From contig OZ024748.1 of the NCBI GenBank assembly GCA_964016885.1, forward strand, positions 35,449,767 through 35,513,766: a stretch of DNA of 64,000 nucleotides, given 5' to 3'. The stretch is from Eledone cirrhosa. Taxonomy: Eukaryota > Mollusca > Cephalopoda > Octopoda > Eledonidae. Under the pieces are notes generated by a model that did not search any database, was not told the origin of the DNA, and worked only from the letters and a program-made list of their open reading frames with translations. The position numbers and the translations under genes were made by a program. Shown one piece after another: positions 1-15,100 of the stretch. The stretch's first letter is position 1. Each line of letters opens with the position of its first letter.

Positions 1-2224
1 GTCTTGTACCATTAATGACACGGTGTCTTGTAACATTAAAGACATTTTGTCTTGTCCTATTTAAGATATGGTGTCTTGTACCATTGAAAACATGGTGTCT
101 TGTCCCATTTAAGACATGGTGTCTTGTACCATTAATGAGATGGTGTCTTGTACCATTAATGACATAGTGTCTTGTACCATTAAAGACATTTTGTCTTGAC
201 CCATTTAAGACATGGTGTCTTGTACCATTAAAGACATGGTGTCTTGTCCCATTTAAGATATGGTGTCTTGTACCATTAATGACATGGTGTCTTGTACCAT
301 TAAAGACACGATGTCTTGTACCATTAAAGATTTGGTGTCTTGTACCATTAAAGACACGGTGTCTTGTACCATTAAAGACATGGTGTCTTGTAGTATTAAT
401 GACATGGTGTCTTGTACCATTAAATACATGTTGTCTTGTAACATTAAAGACATGGTCTCTTGTAGCATTAAAGACATGGTGTCTTGTACCTTTAAAGCCA
501 TGATGTCTAGTACCATTAAAGATATGGTATCTTGTATACTTGAAGACATGGTGTTTGTACCATTAAAGTCATGGTGTCTTGTAACCTTAAAGACATGGTG
601 TTTTGTACCTTTAAAAACATGGTGTCTTGCACCATTAATGTGATGGTGTCTTGTACCATTTAACACACGGTGTTTTGTACTATTAAGGACACTGTGTCTT
701 GTACCATTAAAGACGTGGTGTCTTGAACCATTAAAGACTCGGTGTCTTGTAACCTTAAAGACATGGTATCTTGTTCCATTAAAGACACGGCGTCTTGTAC
801 CATTAAAGACACCGTGTCTTTTACCATTAAATATATGGTGTCTTGTACCATTAAAGACATGGCGTCTTGCACTATTAAAGATATGGTGTCTTGTACAATT
901 ATGAAAGACATTGTTTTTTGTACCATTATAGAAATGGTGTCTTGTACCATTTATGACATGGTGTCTTGTAACATTAAAGTCACGGTATCTTGTACCATTA
1001 AAGACACGGTGTCTTGTACCATTAATGACATCGTATCTTGTAGTATTAATGACATGGTGTCTTGTACCATTAAAGACACAGGGTGTTGTACCATTGAAGA
1101 TATGGTGTCTTGTACCATGAAAGCCATGGTGTCTTGTAACATTAAAGACATGGTGTCATGTAGCATTAAAGACATGGTGTTTTGTACTATTAAAGACATA
1201 GTATCTTGTAACATTAAAGACATGGTGTCTTGCACCATTAAAGATATGGTGTCTTGTACCAGTAATGACATGGTGTCTTGTACCATTAAAGACACGGTAT
1301 CTTGTACCATTAAAGACACGGTGTCTTGTAATATTAAAGACACGGTGTCTAGTAACCTTAGAGACATGGTGTTTTGTACAATTATATACATGGTGTCTTG
1401 TAACCTTAAAGACAAGGTGTTTTGCACCATTAAAGAAATGGTGTCTTGTACCATTAAAGACACGGTTTCTTGTACCATTAAAGACATGGTGTCTTGTACC
1501 ATTAATGACATGGTGACTTTTACCATTAAAGACATGGTGTCTTGTAACATTAAAGACATCGTGTATTGTACCATTAAAGACATGGTGTCTTGAAACCTTT
1601 AAAGACACGGTGACTTGTACAATTAAAGATATGGTGTCTTGTACCATTAAAGACACGGCATCTTGTAACCTTAAAGACATGGTGTCTTGTACCATTAAAG
1701 ACACGGTGTCTTGTACCATTAAAACATGGTATCTTGTATCTCTAAAGACACGGTGTCTTGTACCATTAAAGACATGGTGTCTTGTACCATTAATGACATG
1801 GTGTCTTGTACCATTAAAGACATAGTGACTTGTAACATTAATGACACCGTGTCTTGTACCATTAAAGACATGGTGTCTTGTACCTTTAAAGACACGGTGT
1901 CTTGTACAATTATGAAAAACAATGTGTTTTGTACCATTAAAGACATGGTGTCTTGTACCATTAATGACATGGTGTCTTGTACCATTAATGACATGGTGTC
2001 TTGTACCATTAAAGACACGGTGTCTTGTACCATTAAAGACATCGTGTCTTGCAGTATTAATGACATCGTGTCTTGTACCATTAAAGACATGGTGTCTTGT
2101 ACCATTAAAGACATGGTGTCTTGTAACATTAAAGAAAACGTATCATTTAACATTAAAGACATGGTGTCTTGTACAATTAAAGACACGGTGTATTGTACCA
2201 TTAAAGACACGGTATCTTTTAACG
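1..2224. repeat. Satellite, older monomers; partial copy of the 2.1-kb HOR
   Basis: These monomers differ from each other more than those further in. The order of variant units from about 280 to 650 parallels 3,040-3,500 and 5,130-5,580. This includes the short unit GTGTTTGTACC at 551, also found at 3,365 and 5,455. The segment therefore looks like a diverged or cut copy of the same HOR, with its left part outside the window. Its right limit is set by the first TGATATGG register mark at 2,230. A +3 unit with the motif AATTATGAAA lies near 899 and another near 1,907. Confidence 0.75.
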
Positions 2225-4266
2225 TTAAATGATATGGTGTCTTGTACCATTAAAGACATGGTGTCTTGTACCATTAAAGACACGGTGTCTTGTACCATTA
2301 AAGACATGGTGTCTTGTACCATTAAAGACATGGTGTCTCGTACCATTAAAGACACGGTGTCTCGTACCATTAAAGACATGGTGTCTTGTAACATTAAATG
2401 ATATGGTGTCTTGTACCATTAAAGACATAGTGTCTTGTACCATTAAAGACACGGTGTCTTGTACCATTAAAGACTTGGTGTCTTGTACCATTAAAGACAT
2501 GGTATCTTGTACCATTAAAGACACGGTGTCTCGTACAATTAAATACATGGTGTCTTGTAAGATTAAATCATGGTGTCTTGTACCATTAAACACATAGTGT
2601 CTCGTCCCATTTAAGACATGGTGTCTTGTACCATTAAAGACATGGTGTCTTGTACCATTAAAGACATGGCGTCTTGTCCCATTAAAGACACGGTGTTTTG
2701 TACCATTAAACACATAGTGTCTCGGCCCCTTTAACACATGGTGTCTTGTACCATCAATGACATGGTGTATTGTACCATTAGAGAGAGGGTCTCTTGTCCC
2801 ATTTAAGACACGATGTCTTGTACCATTAAATACATGGTGTCTTGTACCTTTAAAGATATGGTGTCTTGTACCATTAATGACATGGTGTCTTGTACCATTA
2901 AAGACATTTTGTCTTGTCCCATTTAAGACATGGTGTCTTGTACCATTAAAGACATGGTGTCTTGTCCCATTTAAGACATGGTGTATTGTACCATTAAACA
3001 CATGGTGTCTTGTACCATTAAAGACATGGTGTCTTGTACCATTAATGACATGGTGTCTTATACCATTAAAGACACGATGTCTTGAACAATTAAAGACTTG
3101 GTGGCTTGTACCATTAAAAGCACGGTGTCTTGTGCCATTAAGGACACGGTGTATTGTACCATTACAGACATGGTGTCTTGTAGTATTAATGACATGGTGT
3201 CTTGTACCATTAAAGACATGGTGTCTTGTACCATTAAATACATGTTGTCTTGTAACAATAAAGACATGGTCTCTTGTACCATTAAAAACATGGTGTCTTG
3301 TACCTTTAAAGACATGATGTCTTGTACCATTGAATACATGGTGTCTTGTATCCTTAAAGACATGGTGTTTGTACCATTAAAGACATGGTGTCTTGTAACC
3401 TTAAAGACATGGTGTTTTGTACCATTAAAGTCATGGAGTCTTGTACTATTAAAGACATGGTGTATGTACCTTTAAAAACATGGTGTCTTGCACCATTAAT
3501 GTGATGGTGTCTTGTACCATTAAAGACACAGTGTCTTGTACCATTAAATATATGGTGTCTCGTACCATTAATGACATGGTGTCTTGTAATATTAAAGACA
3601 CGGTGTCTAGTAACCTTAAAGACATTGTGTTTTGTACCATTATATACATGGTGCCTTGTAACCTTAAAGACACGGTGTCTTGTACCATTAAAAACATGGT
3701 ATCTTGTACCTCTAAAGACACGGTGTCTTGTACCATTAAAGACATGGTGTCTTGTACCATTAATGACATTGTGTCTTGCACCATTAAAGACATGGTGACT
3801 TGTAACATTAATGACATCGTGTCTTGTACCATTAAAGACATGGTGTCTTGTACCTTTAAAGACACGGTGTCTTGTACCATTAAAGAGATGGAGTCTTGTA
3901 TCATTAAAGATGCGGTGTATTGTACCATTAAAGACACGGTCTCTTGTACCATTAAAGACATGGTGTCTTGCACCATTAAATATATGGTGTCTTGTACAAT
4001 TATGAAAAACATTGTGTTTTGTACCATTAAAGATATGGTGTCTTGTACCATTAAAGAGACGGTGTCTTGTACCATTAAAGACATGGTGTCTTGTACCATT
4101 AAAGGCATGGTGTCTTGTAACATTAAAGAAAACGTATCTTGTAACATTAAAGACATGGTGTCTTGTACCATTAAAGACACGGTGTCTCGTATCATTAAAG
4201 ACATGGTGTCTTGTATAATTAAAGACACGGTGTATTGTACCATTAAAGACACGGTATCTTTTAACG
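2225..4266. repeat. HOR family I, copy 1 (2,042 bp)
   Basis: The block starts at the TGATATGG mark (2,230) and the same mark recurs at 4,272, 2,042 bp later. Variant units from 2,229 to about 2,590 repeat in the same order from 4,271. After about 2,600 the match continues at an offset of 2,090 because copy 2 carries 48 bp (two units) more near 4,620-4,670. The copies are similar but not identical, with scattered substitutions. Confidence 0.85.
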
Positions 4267-6404
4267 TTAAATGATATGGTGTCTTGTACCATTAAAGACA
4301 TGGTGTCTTGTACCATTAAAGACACGGTGTCTTGTACCATTAAAGACATGGTGTCTCGTACCATTAAAGACATGGTGTCTTGTACCATTAAAGACACGGT
4401 GTCTCGTACCATTAAAGACATGGTGTCTTGTAACATTAAATGATATGGTGTCTTGTACCATTAAAGACATAGTGTCTTGTACCATTAAAGACACGGTGTC
4501 TTGTACCATTAAAGACTTGGTGTCTTGTACCATTAAAGACATGGTATCTTGTACCATTAAAGACACGGTGTCTCGTACAATTAATTACATGGTGTCTTGT
4601 AAGATTAAATCATGGTGTCTTGTAACATTAAAGAAATGGTGTCTTGTACCATTGAAGACATGGTGTATTGTACCATTAAACACATAGTGTCTCGTCCCAT
4701 TTAAGACATGGTGTCTTGTACCATTAAAGACATGGTGTCTTGTACCATTAAAGACATGGCGTCTTGTCCCATTAAAGACACGGCGTTTTGAACCATTAAA
4801 CACATAGTGTCTCGTCCCATTTAAGACATGGTGTCTTGTACCATCAATGACATGGTGTATTGTACCATTAAAGAGATGGTCTCTCGTCCCATTTAAGACA
4901 CGGTGTCTTGTACCATTAAATACATGGTGTCTTGGACCTTTAAAGATATGGTGTCTTGTACCATTAATGACATGGTGTCTTGTACCATTAAAGACATTTT
5001 GTCTTGTCCCATTTAAGACATGGTGTCTTGTACCATTAAAGACATGGTGTCTTGTCCCATTTAAGACATGGTGTATTGTACCATTAAACACATGGTGTCT
5101 TGTACCATTAAAGACATGGTGTCTTGTACCATTAATGACATGGTGTCTTGTACCATTAAAGACACGATGTCTTGTACAATTAAGGACTTGGTGGCTTGTA
5201 CCATTAAAGGCACGGTGTCTTGTGCCATTAAAGACACGGTGTATTGTACCATTAAAGACATGGTGTCTTGTAGTATTAATGACATGGTGTCTTGTACCAT
5301 TAAAGACCTGGTGTCTTGTACCATTAAATACATGTTGTCTTGTAACAATAAAGACATGGTCTCTTGTACCATTAAAGACATGGTGTCTTATACCTTTAAA
5401 GACATGATGTCTTGTACCATTAAAGACATGATGTCTTGTATCCTTAAAGACATGGTGTTTGTACCATAAAAGACATGGTGTCTTGTAACCTTAAAGACAT
5501 GGTGTTTTGTACCATTAAAATCATGGAGTCTTGTACTATTAAAGACATGGTGTATGTACCTTTAAAAACATGGTGTCTTGCACCATTAATGTGATGGTGT
5601 CTTGTACCATTAAAGACACAGTGTCATGTATCATTAAAGATATGGTGTCTTGTACCATTAATGACATGGTGTCTTGTAATATTAAAGACACGGTGTCTAG
5701 TAACCTTAAAGACATTGTGTTTTGTACCATTATATACATGGTGTCGTGTAACCTTAAAGACACGGTGTCTTGTACCATTAAAAACATGGTATCTCGTCCC
5801 TCTAAAGACACGGTGTCTTGTACCATTAAAGACATGGTGTCTTGTACCATTAATGACATGGTGTCTTGCACCATTAAAGACATGGTGTCTTGTAACATTA
5901 ATGACATCGTGTCTTGTACCGTTAAAGACATGGTGTCTTGTACCTTTAAAGACACGGTGTCTTGTACCATTAAAGACATGGAGTCTTGTATCATTAAAGA
6001 CGCGGTGTATTGTACCATTAAACGCACGGTGTCTTGTACCACTAAACACATGGTGTCTTGCACCATTAAATATATGGTGTCTTGTACAATTATGAAAAAC
6101 ATTGTGTTTTGTACCATTAAACCACATGGTGTCTTGTACCATTAATGACATGGTGTCTTGTACCATTAAAGACACGGTATCTTGTAACATTAAAGACACG
6201 GTGTCTTGTACCATTAAAGACATCGTGTCTTGCAGTATTAATGACATGGTGTCTTGTACCATTAAAGACATCTTGTCTTGTACCATTAAAGACATGGTGT
6301 CTTGTAACATTAAAGACGGCGTCTCGTACCATTAAAGACATGGTGTCTTGTACAATTAAAGACACGGTGTATTGTACCATTAAAGACACGGTGTCTTTTA
6401 ACAT
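4267..6404. repeat. HOR family I, copy 2 (about 2.14 kb)
   Basis: This is the tandem partner of 2,225-4,266. It matches at offset 2,042 at first and at offset 2,090 after a two-unit insertion near 4,620-4,670. It contains the -1 unit at 5,455 and the +3 unit near 6,088. It ends where the next TGATATGG mark occurs at 6,409. The last few hundred bases diverge from copy 1. Confidence 0.83.
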
Positions 6405-8694
6405 TAAATGATATGGTGTTTTGTACCATTAAAGACATGGTGTCTTGTACCATTAAAGACACGGTGACTTGTACCATTAAAGACATGGTGTCTTGTACCA
6501 TTAAAGAGATGGTGTCTTGTACAATTAAAGACACGGTGTCTCGTACCATTAAAGACATGGTCTCTTGTAACATAAAATGATATGGTGTCTTGTACCATTA
6601 AAGACATAGTGTCTTGTACCATTAAAGACACTGTGTCTTGTAACATTAAAGACTTGTTGTCTTGTACCATTAACGACAAGGTGTCTTGTACCACTAAAGA
6701 CATGGTGACTTGTAACATTAATGACATCGTGTCTTGTACCATTAAAGACATGGTGTCTTGTACCTTTAAAGACACGGTGTCTTGTACCATTAAAGACATG
6801 GAGCCTTGTATCATTAAAGACGCGGTGTATTGTACCATTAAAGACACGGTGTATTGTACTATTAAAGACATGTTGTCTTGCACCATTAAATATATGGTGT
6901 CTTGTACAATTATGAAAAACATTGTGTTTTTACCATTAAAGACATGGTGTCTTGTACCATTAATGACATGGTGTCTTGTACCATTAATGACATGGTGTCT
7001 TGTACCATTAAAGACACGGTATCTTGTAACATTATAGACCCGGTGTCTTGTACCATTAAAGACACGGTCTCTTGTACCATTAAAGATATCGTGTCTTGCA
7101 GTATTAATGACATCGTGTCTTGTACCTTTAAAGACATGGTGTCTTGTACCTTTAAAGACATGGTGTCTTGTAACATTAAAGAAAACGTATCTTGTAACAT
7201 TAAAGACATGGTGTCTTGTACCATTAAAGACACGGTGTCTAGTATCATTAAAGACATGGTGTCTTGTACAATTAAAGACACGGTGTATTGTACCATTAAA
7301 GACACGGTATCTTTTCACGTTAAATGATATGGTTTCTTGTACCATTAAAGACATGGTGTCTTGTACCATTAAAAACATGGTGTCTTGTACCATTAAAGAC
7401 ACGGTGTCTCGAACCATTAAAGACATGGTGTCTTGTAACATTAAATGATATGGTGTCTTGTACCATTAAAGACAGAGTGTCTTGTACCATTAAAGACACG
7501 GTGTCTTGTACCATTAAAGACTTGGTGTCTTGTACCATTAAAGACATGGCGTCTTGTCCCATTAAAGACACGGTGTTTTGTACCATTAAACACATAGTGT
7601 CTCGTCCCATTTAAGGCATGGTGTCTTGTACCATCAATGACATGGTGTCTTGTACCATTAAAGAGATGGTCTCTTGTCCCATTTAAGACACGGTGTCTTG
7701 TAACATTAAATACATGGTGTCTTGTAGCTTTAAAGATATGGTGTCTTGTACCATTAATGACATGGTGTCTTGTACCATTAAAGACATGGTGTCTTGTCCC
7801 ATTTAAGACATGGTGTATTGTACCATTAAACACATGGTATCTTGTACATTTAAGACATGGTGTCTTGTACAATTAATGACATGGTGTCTTGTACCATTAA
7901 TGACATGGTGTCTTGTACCATTAAAGACATCGTGTCTGGCAGTATTAATGACATGGTGTCTTGTACCATTAAAGACATCGTCTCTTGTACCATTAAAGAC
8001 ATGGTGTCTTGTAACATTAAAGACATGGTGTCTTGTACCATTAAAGACATGGTGTCCTGTCCCATTAAAGACACGGTGTTTTGTACCATTAAAGACATGG
8101 TGTCTTGTCCAATTTAAGACATGGTGTCTTCTACCATTAATGACATGGTGTCTTGTACCATTAAAGAGATGGTCTCTTGTCCCATTTAAGATACGGTGTC
8201 TTGTTCCATTAAATACATGGTGTCTTGTACCATCAAAGACATGGTGTCTTGTACCATTAATGACATGGTGTCTTGTACCATTAATGACATTGTGTCTTGT
8301 ACCATTAAAGACATGGTGTCTTGTAACATTAAATGATATGGTGTCTTGTACCATTAAAGACATAGTGTCTTGTACCATTAAAGACATGGTGTCTTGTATC
8401 CTTAAAAACATGGTGTTTGTACCATTAAAGACATGGTGTCTTGTAACCTTAAAGACATGGTGTTTTGTACCATTAAAGTCATGGAGTCTTGTACTATTAA
8501 AGACATGGTGTATGTACCTTTAAAAACATGGTGTCTTGTACCTTTAATGACATGGTGTCTTGTAATATTAAAGACACGGTGTCTAGTAACCTTAAAGACA
8601 TGGTGTTTTGTACCATTATATACATGGTGTCTTGTAACATTAAAGACACGGTGTCTTGTACCATTAAAAACATGGTATCTTGTACCTCTGAAGA
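6405..8694. repeat. HOR family II, upstream older copy
   Basis: Most of this segment matches 9,173-11,130 at an offset of 2,768. After about 8,370 the offset falls to 2,720, which implies two units lost in the downstream copy. Because that downstream sequence is itself duplicated at +3,496, this is the third and most diverged copy of the series. Register marks TGATATGG lie at 6,409, 6,578, 7,325, 7,446 and near 8,334. Confidence 0.82.
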
Positions 8695-11600
8695 CACGGT
8701 GTCTTGTACCATTAAAGACATTGTGTCTTGTACCATTAATGACATGGTGTCTTGCACCATTAAAGACATGGTGTCTTGTAACATTAATGACATCGTGTCT
8801 TGTACCATTAAAGACATGGTGTCTTGTACCTTTAAAGACACGGTGTCTTGTACCACTAAACACATGGTGTCTTGCACCATTAAATATATGGTGTCTTGTA
8901 CAATTATGAAAAACATTGTGTTTTGTACCATTAAAGACATGGTGTCTTGTACCATTAATGACATGGTGTCTTGTACCATTAATGACATGGTGTCTTGTAC
9001 CATTGAAGACACGGTGTATTGTACCATTAAAGACACGGTGTCTTTTAACATTAAATGATATGGTGTTTTGTACCATTAAAAACACGGCGTCTCGTACCAT
9101 TAAAGACATGGTGTCTTGTACAATTAAAGACACGGTGTATTGTACCATTAAAGACACGGTGTCTTTTAACATTAAATGATATGGTGTTTTGTACCATTAA
9201 AGACAGGGTGTCTTGTACCATTAAAGACACGGTGACTTGTACCATTAAAGACATGGTGTCTTGTACCATTAAAGAGATGGTGTCTTGTACAATTAAAGAC
9301 ACGGTGTCTCGTACCATTAAAGACATGGTCTCTTGTAACATAAAATGATATGGTGTCTTGTACCATTAAAGACATAGTGTCTTGTACCATTAAAGACACT
9401 GTGTCTTGTAACATTAAAGACTTGTTGTCTTGTACCATTAACGACAAGGTGTCTTGTACCACTAAAGACATGGTGACTTGTAACATTAATGACATCGTGT
9501 CTTGTACTATTAAAGACATGGTGTCTTGTACCTTTAAAGACACGGTGTCTTGTACCATTAAAGACATGGAGCCTTGTATCATTAAAGACGCGGTGTATTG
9601 TACCATTAAAGACACGGTGTATTGTACTATTAAAGACATGTTGTCTTGCACCATTAAATATATGGTGTCTTGTACAATTATGAAAAACATTGTGTTTTTA
9701 CCATTAAAGACATGGTGTCTTGTACCATTAATGACATGGTGTCTTGTACCATTAATGACATGGTGTCTTGTACCATTAAAGACACGGTATCTTGTAACAT
9801 TATAGACCCGGTGTCTTGTACCATTAAAGACACGGTCTCTTGTACCATTAAAGATATCGTGTCTTGCAGTATTAATGACATCGTGTCTTCTACCTTTAAA
9901 GACATGGTGTCTTGTAACATTAAAGAAAACGTATCTTGTAACATTAAAGACATGGTGTCTTGTACCATTAAAGACACGGTGTCTAGTATCATTAAAGACA
10001 TGGTGTCTTGTACAATTAAAGACACGGTGTATTGTACCATTAAAGACACGGTATCTTTTCACGTTAAATGATATGGTTTCTTGTACCATTAAAGACACGG
10101 TGTCTTGTAACATTAAAGACATGGTGTCTTGTACCATTAAAAACATGGTGTCTTGTACCATTAAAGACACGGTGTCTCGAACCATTAAAGACATGGTGTC
10201 TTGTAACATTAAATGATATGGTGTCTTGTACCATTAAAGACAGAGTGTCTTGTACCATTAAAGACACGGTATCTTGTACCATTAAAGACTTGGTGTCTTG
10301 TACCATTAAAGACATGGCGTCTTGTCCCATTAAAGACACGGTGTTTTGTACCATTAAACACATAGTGTCTCGTCCCATTTAAGGCATGGTGTCTTGTACC
10401 ATCAATGACATGGTGTCTTGTACCATTAAAGAGATGGTCTCTTGTCCCATTTAAGACACGGTGTCTTGTAACATTAAATACATGGTGTCTTGTAGCTTTA
10501 AAGATATGGTGTCTTGTACCATTAATGACATGGTGTCTTGTACCATTAAAGACATGGTGTCTTGTCCCATTTAAGACATGGTGTATTGTACCATTAAACA
10601 CATGGTATCTTGTACATTTAAGACATGGTGTCTTGTACAATTAATGACATGGTGTCTTGTACCATTAATGACATGGTGTCTTGTACCATTAAAGACATCG
10701 TGTCTGGCAGTATTAATGACATGGTGTCTTGTACCATTAAAGACATCGTCTCTTGTACCATTAAAGACATGGTGTCTTGTAACATTAAAGACATGGTGTC
10801 TTGTACCATTAAAGACATGGTGTCCTGTCCCATTAAAGACACGGTGTTTTGTACCATTAAAGACATGGTGTCTTGTCCAATTTAAGACATGGTGTCTTCT
10901 ACCATTAATGAAATGGTGTCTTGTACCATTAAAGAGATGGTCTCTTGTCCCATTTAAGATACGGTGTCTTGTTCCATTAAATACATGGTGTCTTGTACCA
11001 TCAAAGACATGGTGTCTTGTACCATTAATGACATGGTGTCTTGTACCATTAATGACATTGTGTCTTGTACCATTAAAGACATGGTGTCTTGTAACATTAA
11101 ATGATATGGTGTCTTGTACCATTAAAGACATGGTGTTTGTACCATTAAAGACATGGTGTCTTGTAACCTTAAAGACATGTTGTTTTGTACCATTAAAGTC
11201 ATGGAGTCTTGTACTATTAAAGACATGGTGTATGTACCTTTAAAAACATGGTGTCTTGTACCTTTAATGACATGGTGTCTTGTAATATTAAAGACACGGT
11301 GTCTAGTAACCTTAAAGACATGGTGTTTTGTACCATTATATACATGGTGTCTTGTAACATTAAAGACACGGTGTCTTGTACCATTAAAAACATGGTATCT
11401 TGTACCTCTGAAGACACGGTGTCTTGTACCATTAAAGACATTGTGTCTTGTACCATTAATGACATGGTGTCTTGCACCATTAAAGACATGGTGTCTTGTA
11501 ACATTAATGACATCGTGTCTTGTACCATTAAAGACATGGTGTCTTGTACCTTTAAAGACACGGTGTCTTGTACCACTAAACACATGGTGTCTTGTACCAT

Positions 11601-12190
11601 TAAATATATTGTGTCTGTTACAATTATGAAAAACACTGTGTTTTGTACCATTAAAGACATGGTTTCTCGCACCATTAAATATATGGTGTCTTGTACAATT
11701 ATGAAAAACACTGTGTTTTGTACCATTAAAGACATGGTGTCTTGTCCCTTTTAAGACATGGTGTCTTGTACCATTAAAAACATGGTGCCATGCACCATTA
11801 ATGAGCTGGTGTCTTGTACCATTAAACACACGGTGTTTTGTACCATTAAAGACATGGTGACTTGTACCATTAAAGACACGGTGTCTTGTACCATTACAGA
11901 CATGGTGTCTTGCACCATTAATGACATGGTATCTTGTACCATTAAAGATACGGTGTCTTGTACCATTAAGGACACGGTGTCTCGTACCATTAAAGACATG
12001 GTGTCTTGTACAATTAAAGACACGGTGTATTGTACCATTAAAGACACGGTGTCTTTTAACATTAAATGATATGGTGTCTTGTACCATTAAAGACATGGTG
12101 TCTCGTACCATTAAAGACATGGTGTCTTGTAACATTAAATGATATGGTGTCTTGTACCATTAAAGACATAGTGTCTTGTACCATTAAAGA
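8695..12190. repeat. 3,496-bp HOR, copy A
   Basis: From base 8,695 the array repeats itself exactly 3,496 bp later with very few differences. Shared odd units include the TGATATGG marks at 9,056, 9,177 and 9,346, the -1 unit at 11,133, and a pair of +3 units near 11,619 and 11,698. One visible difference is a single base near 11,179-11,180 (GACATGTTG here, GACATGGTG in copy B). Near identity over 3.5 kb implies recent duplication. Confidence 0.93.
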
Positions 12191-15100
12191 CACGGTGTCT
12201 TGTACCATTAAAGACATTGTGTCTTGTACCATTAATGACATGGTGTCTTGCACCATTAAAGACATGGTGTCTTGTAACATTAATGACATCGTGTCTTGTA
12301 CCATTAAAGACATGGTGTCTTGTACCTTTAAAGACACGGTGTCTTGTACCACTAAACACATGGTGTCTTGCACCATTAAATATATGGTGTCTTGTACAAT
12401 TATGAAAAACATTGTGTTTTGTACCATTAAAGACATGGTGTCTTGTACCATTAATGACATGGTGTCTTGTACCATTAATGACATGGTGTCTTGTACCATT
12501 GAAGACACGGTGTATTGTACCATTAAAGACACGGTGTCTTTTAACATTAAATGATATGGTGTTTTGTACCATTAAAAACACGGCGTCTCGTACCATTAAA
12601 GACATGGTGTCTTGTACAATTAAAGACACGGTGTATTGTACCATTAAAGACACGGTGTCTTTTAACATTAAATGATATGGTGTTTTGTACCATTAAAGAC
12701 AGGGTGTCTTGTACCATTAAAGACACGGTGACTTGTACCATTAAAGACATGGTGTCTTGTACCATTAAAGAGATGGTGTCTTGTACAATTAAAGACACGG
12801 TGTCTCGTACCATTAAAGACATGGTCTCTTGTAACATAAAATGATATGGTGTCTTGTACCATTAAAGACATAGTGTCTTGTACCATTAAAGACACTGTGT
12901 CTTGTAACATTAAAGACTTGTTGTCTTGTACCATTAACGACAAGGTGTCTTGTACCACTAAAGACATGGTGACTTGTAACATTAATGACATCGTGTCTTG
13001 TACTATTAAAGACATGGTGTCTTGTACCTTTAAAGACACGGTGTCTTGTACCATTAAAGACATGGAGCCTTGTATCATTAAAGACGCGGTGTATTGTACC
13101 ATTAAAGACACGGTGTATTGTACTATTAAAGACATGTTGTCTTGCACCATTAAATATATGGTGTCTTGTACAATTATGAAAAACATTGTGTTTTTACCAT
13201 TAAAGACATGGTGTCTTGTACCATTAATGACATGGTGTCTTGTACCATTAATGACATGGTGTCTTGTACCATTAAAGACACGGTATCTTGTAACATTATA
13301 GACCCGGTGTCTTGTACCATTAAAGACACGGTCTCTTGTACCATTAAAGATATCGTGTCTTGCAGTATTAATGACATCGTGTCTTCTACCTTTAAAGACA
13401 TGGTGTCTTGTAACATTAAAGAAAACGTATCTTGTAACATTAAAGACATGGTGTCTTGTACCATTAAAGACACGGTGTCTAGTATCATTAAAGACATGGT
13501 GTCTTGTACAATTAAAGACACGGTGTATTGTACCATTAAAGACACGGTATCTTTTCACGTTAAATGATATGGTTTCTTGTACCATTAAAGACACGGTGTC
13601 TTGTAACATTAAAGACATGGTGTCTTGTACCATTAAAAACATGGTGTCTTGTACCATTAAAGACACGGTGTCTCGAACCATTAAAGACATGGTGTCTTGT
13701 AACATTAAATGATATGGTGTCTTGTACCATTAAAGACAGAGTGTCTTGTACCATTAAAGACACGGTGTCTTGTACCATTAAAGACTTGGTGTCTTGTACC
13801 ATTAAAGACATGGCGTCTTGTCCCATTAAAGACACGGTGTTTTGTACCATTAAACACATAGTGTCTCGTCCCATTTAAGGCATGGTGTCTTGTACCATCA
13901 ATGACATGGTGTCTTGTACCATTAAAGAGATGGTCTCTTGTCCCATTTAAGACACGGTGTCTTGTAACATTAAATACATGGTGTCTTGTAGCTTTAAAGA
14001 TATGGTGTCTTGTACCATTAATGACATGGTGTCTTGTACCATTAAAGACATGGTGTCTTGTCCCATTTAAGACATGGTGTATTGTACCATTAAACACATG
14101 GTATCTTGTACATTTAAGACATGGTGTCTTGTACAATTAATGACATGGTGTCTTGTACCATTAATGACATGGTGTCTTGTACCATTAAAGACATCGTGTC
14201 TGGCAGTATTAATGACATGGTGTCTTGTACCATTAAAGACATCGTCTCTTGTACCATTAAAGACATGGTGTCTTGTAACATTAAAGACATGGTGTCTTGT
14301 ACCATTAAAGACATGGTGTCCTGTCCCATTAAAGACACGGTGTTTTGTACCATTAAAGACATGGTGTCTTGTCCAATTTAAGACATGGTGTCTTCTACCA
14401 TTAATGAAATGGTGTCTTGTACCATTAAAGAGATGGTCTCTTGTCCCATTTAAGATACGGTGTCTTGTTCCATTAAATACATGGTGTCTTGTACCATCAA
14501 AGACATGGTGTCTTGTACCATTAATGACATGGTGTCTTGTACCATTAATGACATTGTGTCTTGTACCATTAAAGACATGGTGTCTTGTAACATTAAATGA
14601 TATGGTGTCTTGTACCATTAAAGACATGGTGTTTGTACCATTAAAGACATGGTGTCTTGTAACCTTAAAGACATGGTGTTTTGTACCATTAAAGTCATGG
14701 AGTCTTGTACTATTAAAGACATGGTGTATGTACCTTTAAAAACATGGTGTCTTGTACCTTTAATGACATGGTGTCTTGTAATATTAAAGACACGGTGTCT
14801 AGTAACCTTAAAGACATGGTGTTTTGTACCATTATATACATGGTGTCTTGTAACATTAAAGACACGGTGTCTTGTACCATTAAAAACATGGTATCTTGTA
14901 CCTCTGAAGACACGGTGTCTTGTACCATTAAAGACATTGTGTCTTGTACCATTAATGACATGGTGTCTTGCACCATTAAAGACATGGTGTCTTGTAACAT
15001 TAATGACATCGTGTCTTGTACCATTAAAGACATGGTGTCTTGTACCTTTAAAGACACGGTGTCTTGTACCACTAAACACATGGTGTCTTGTACCATTAAA

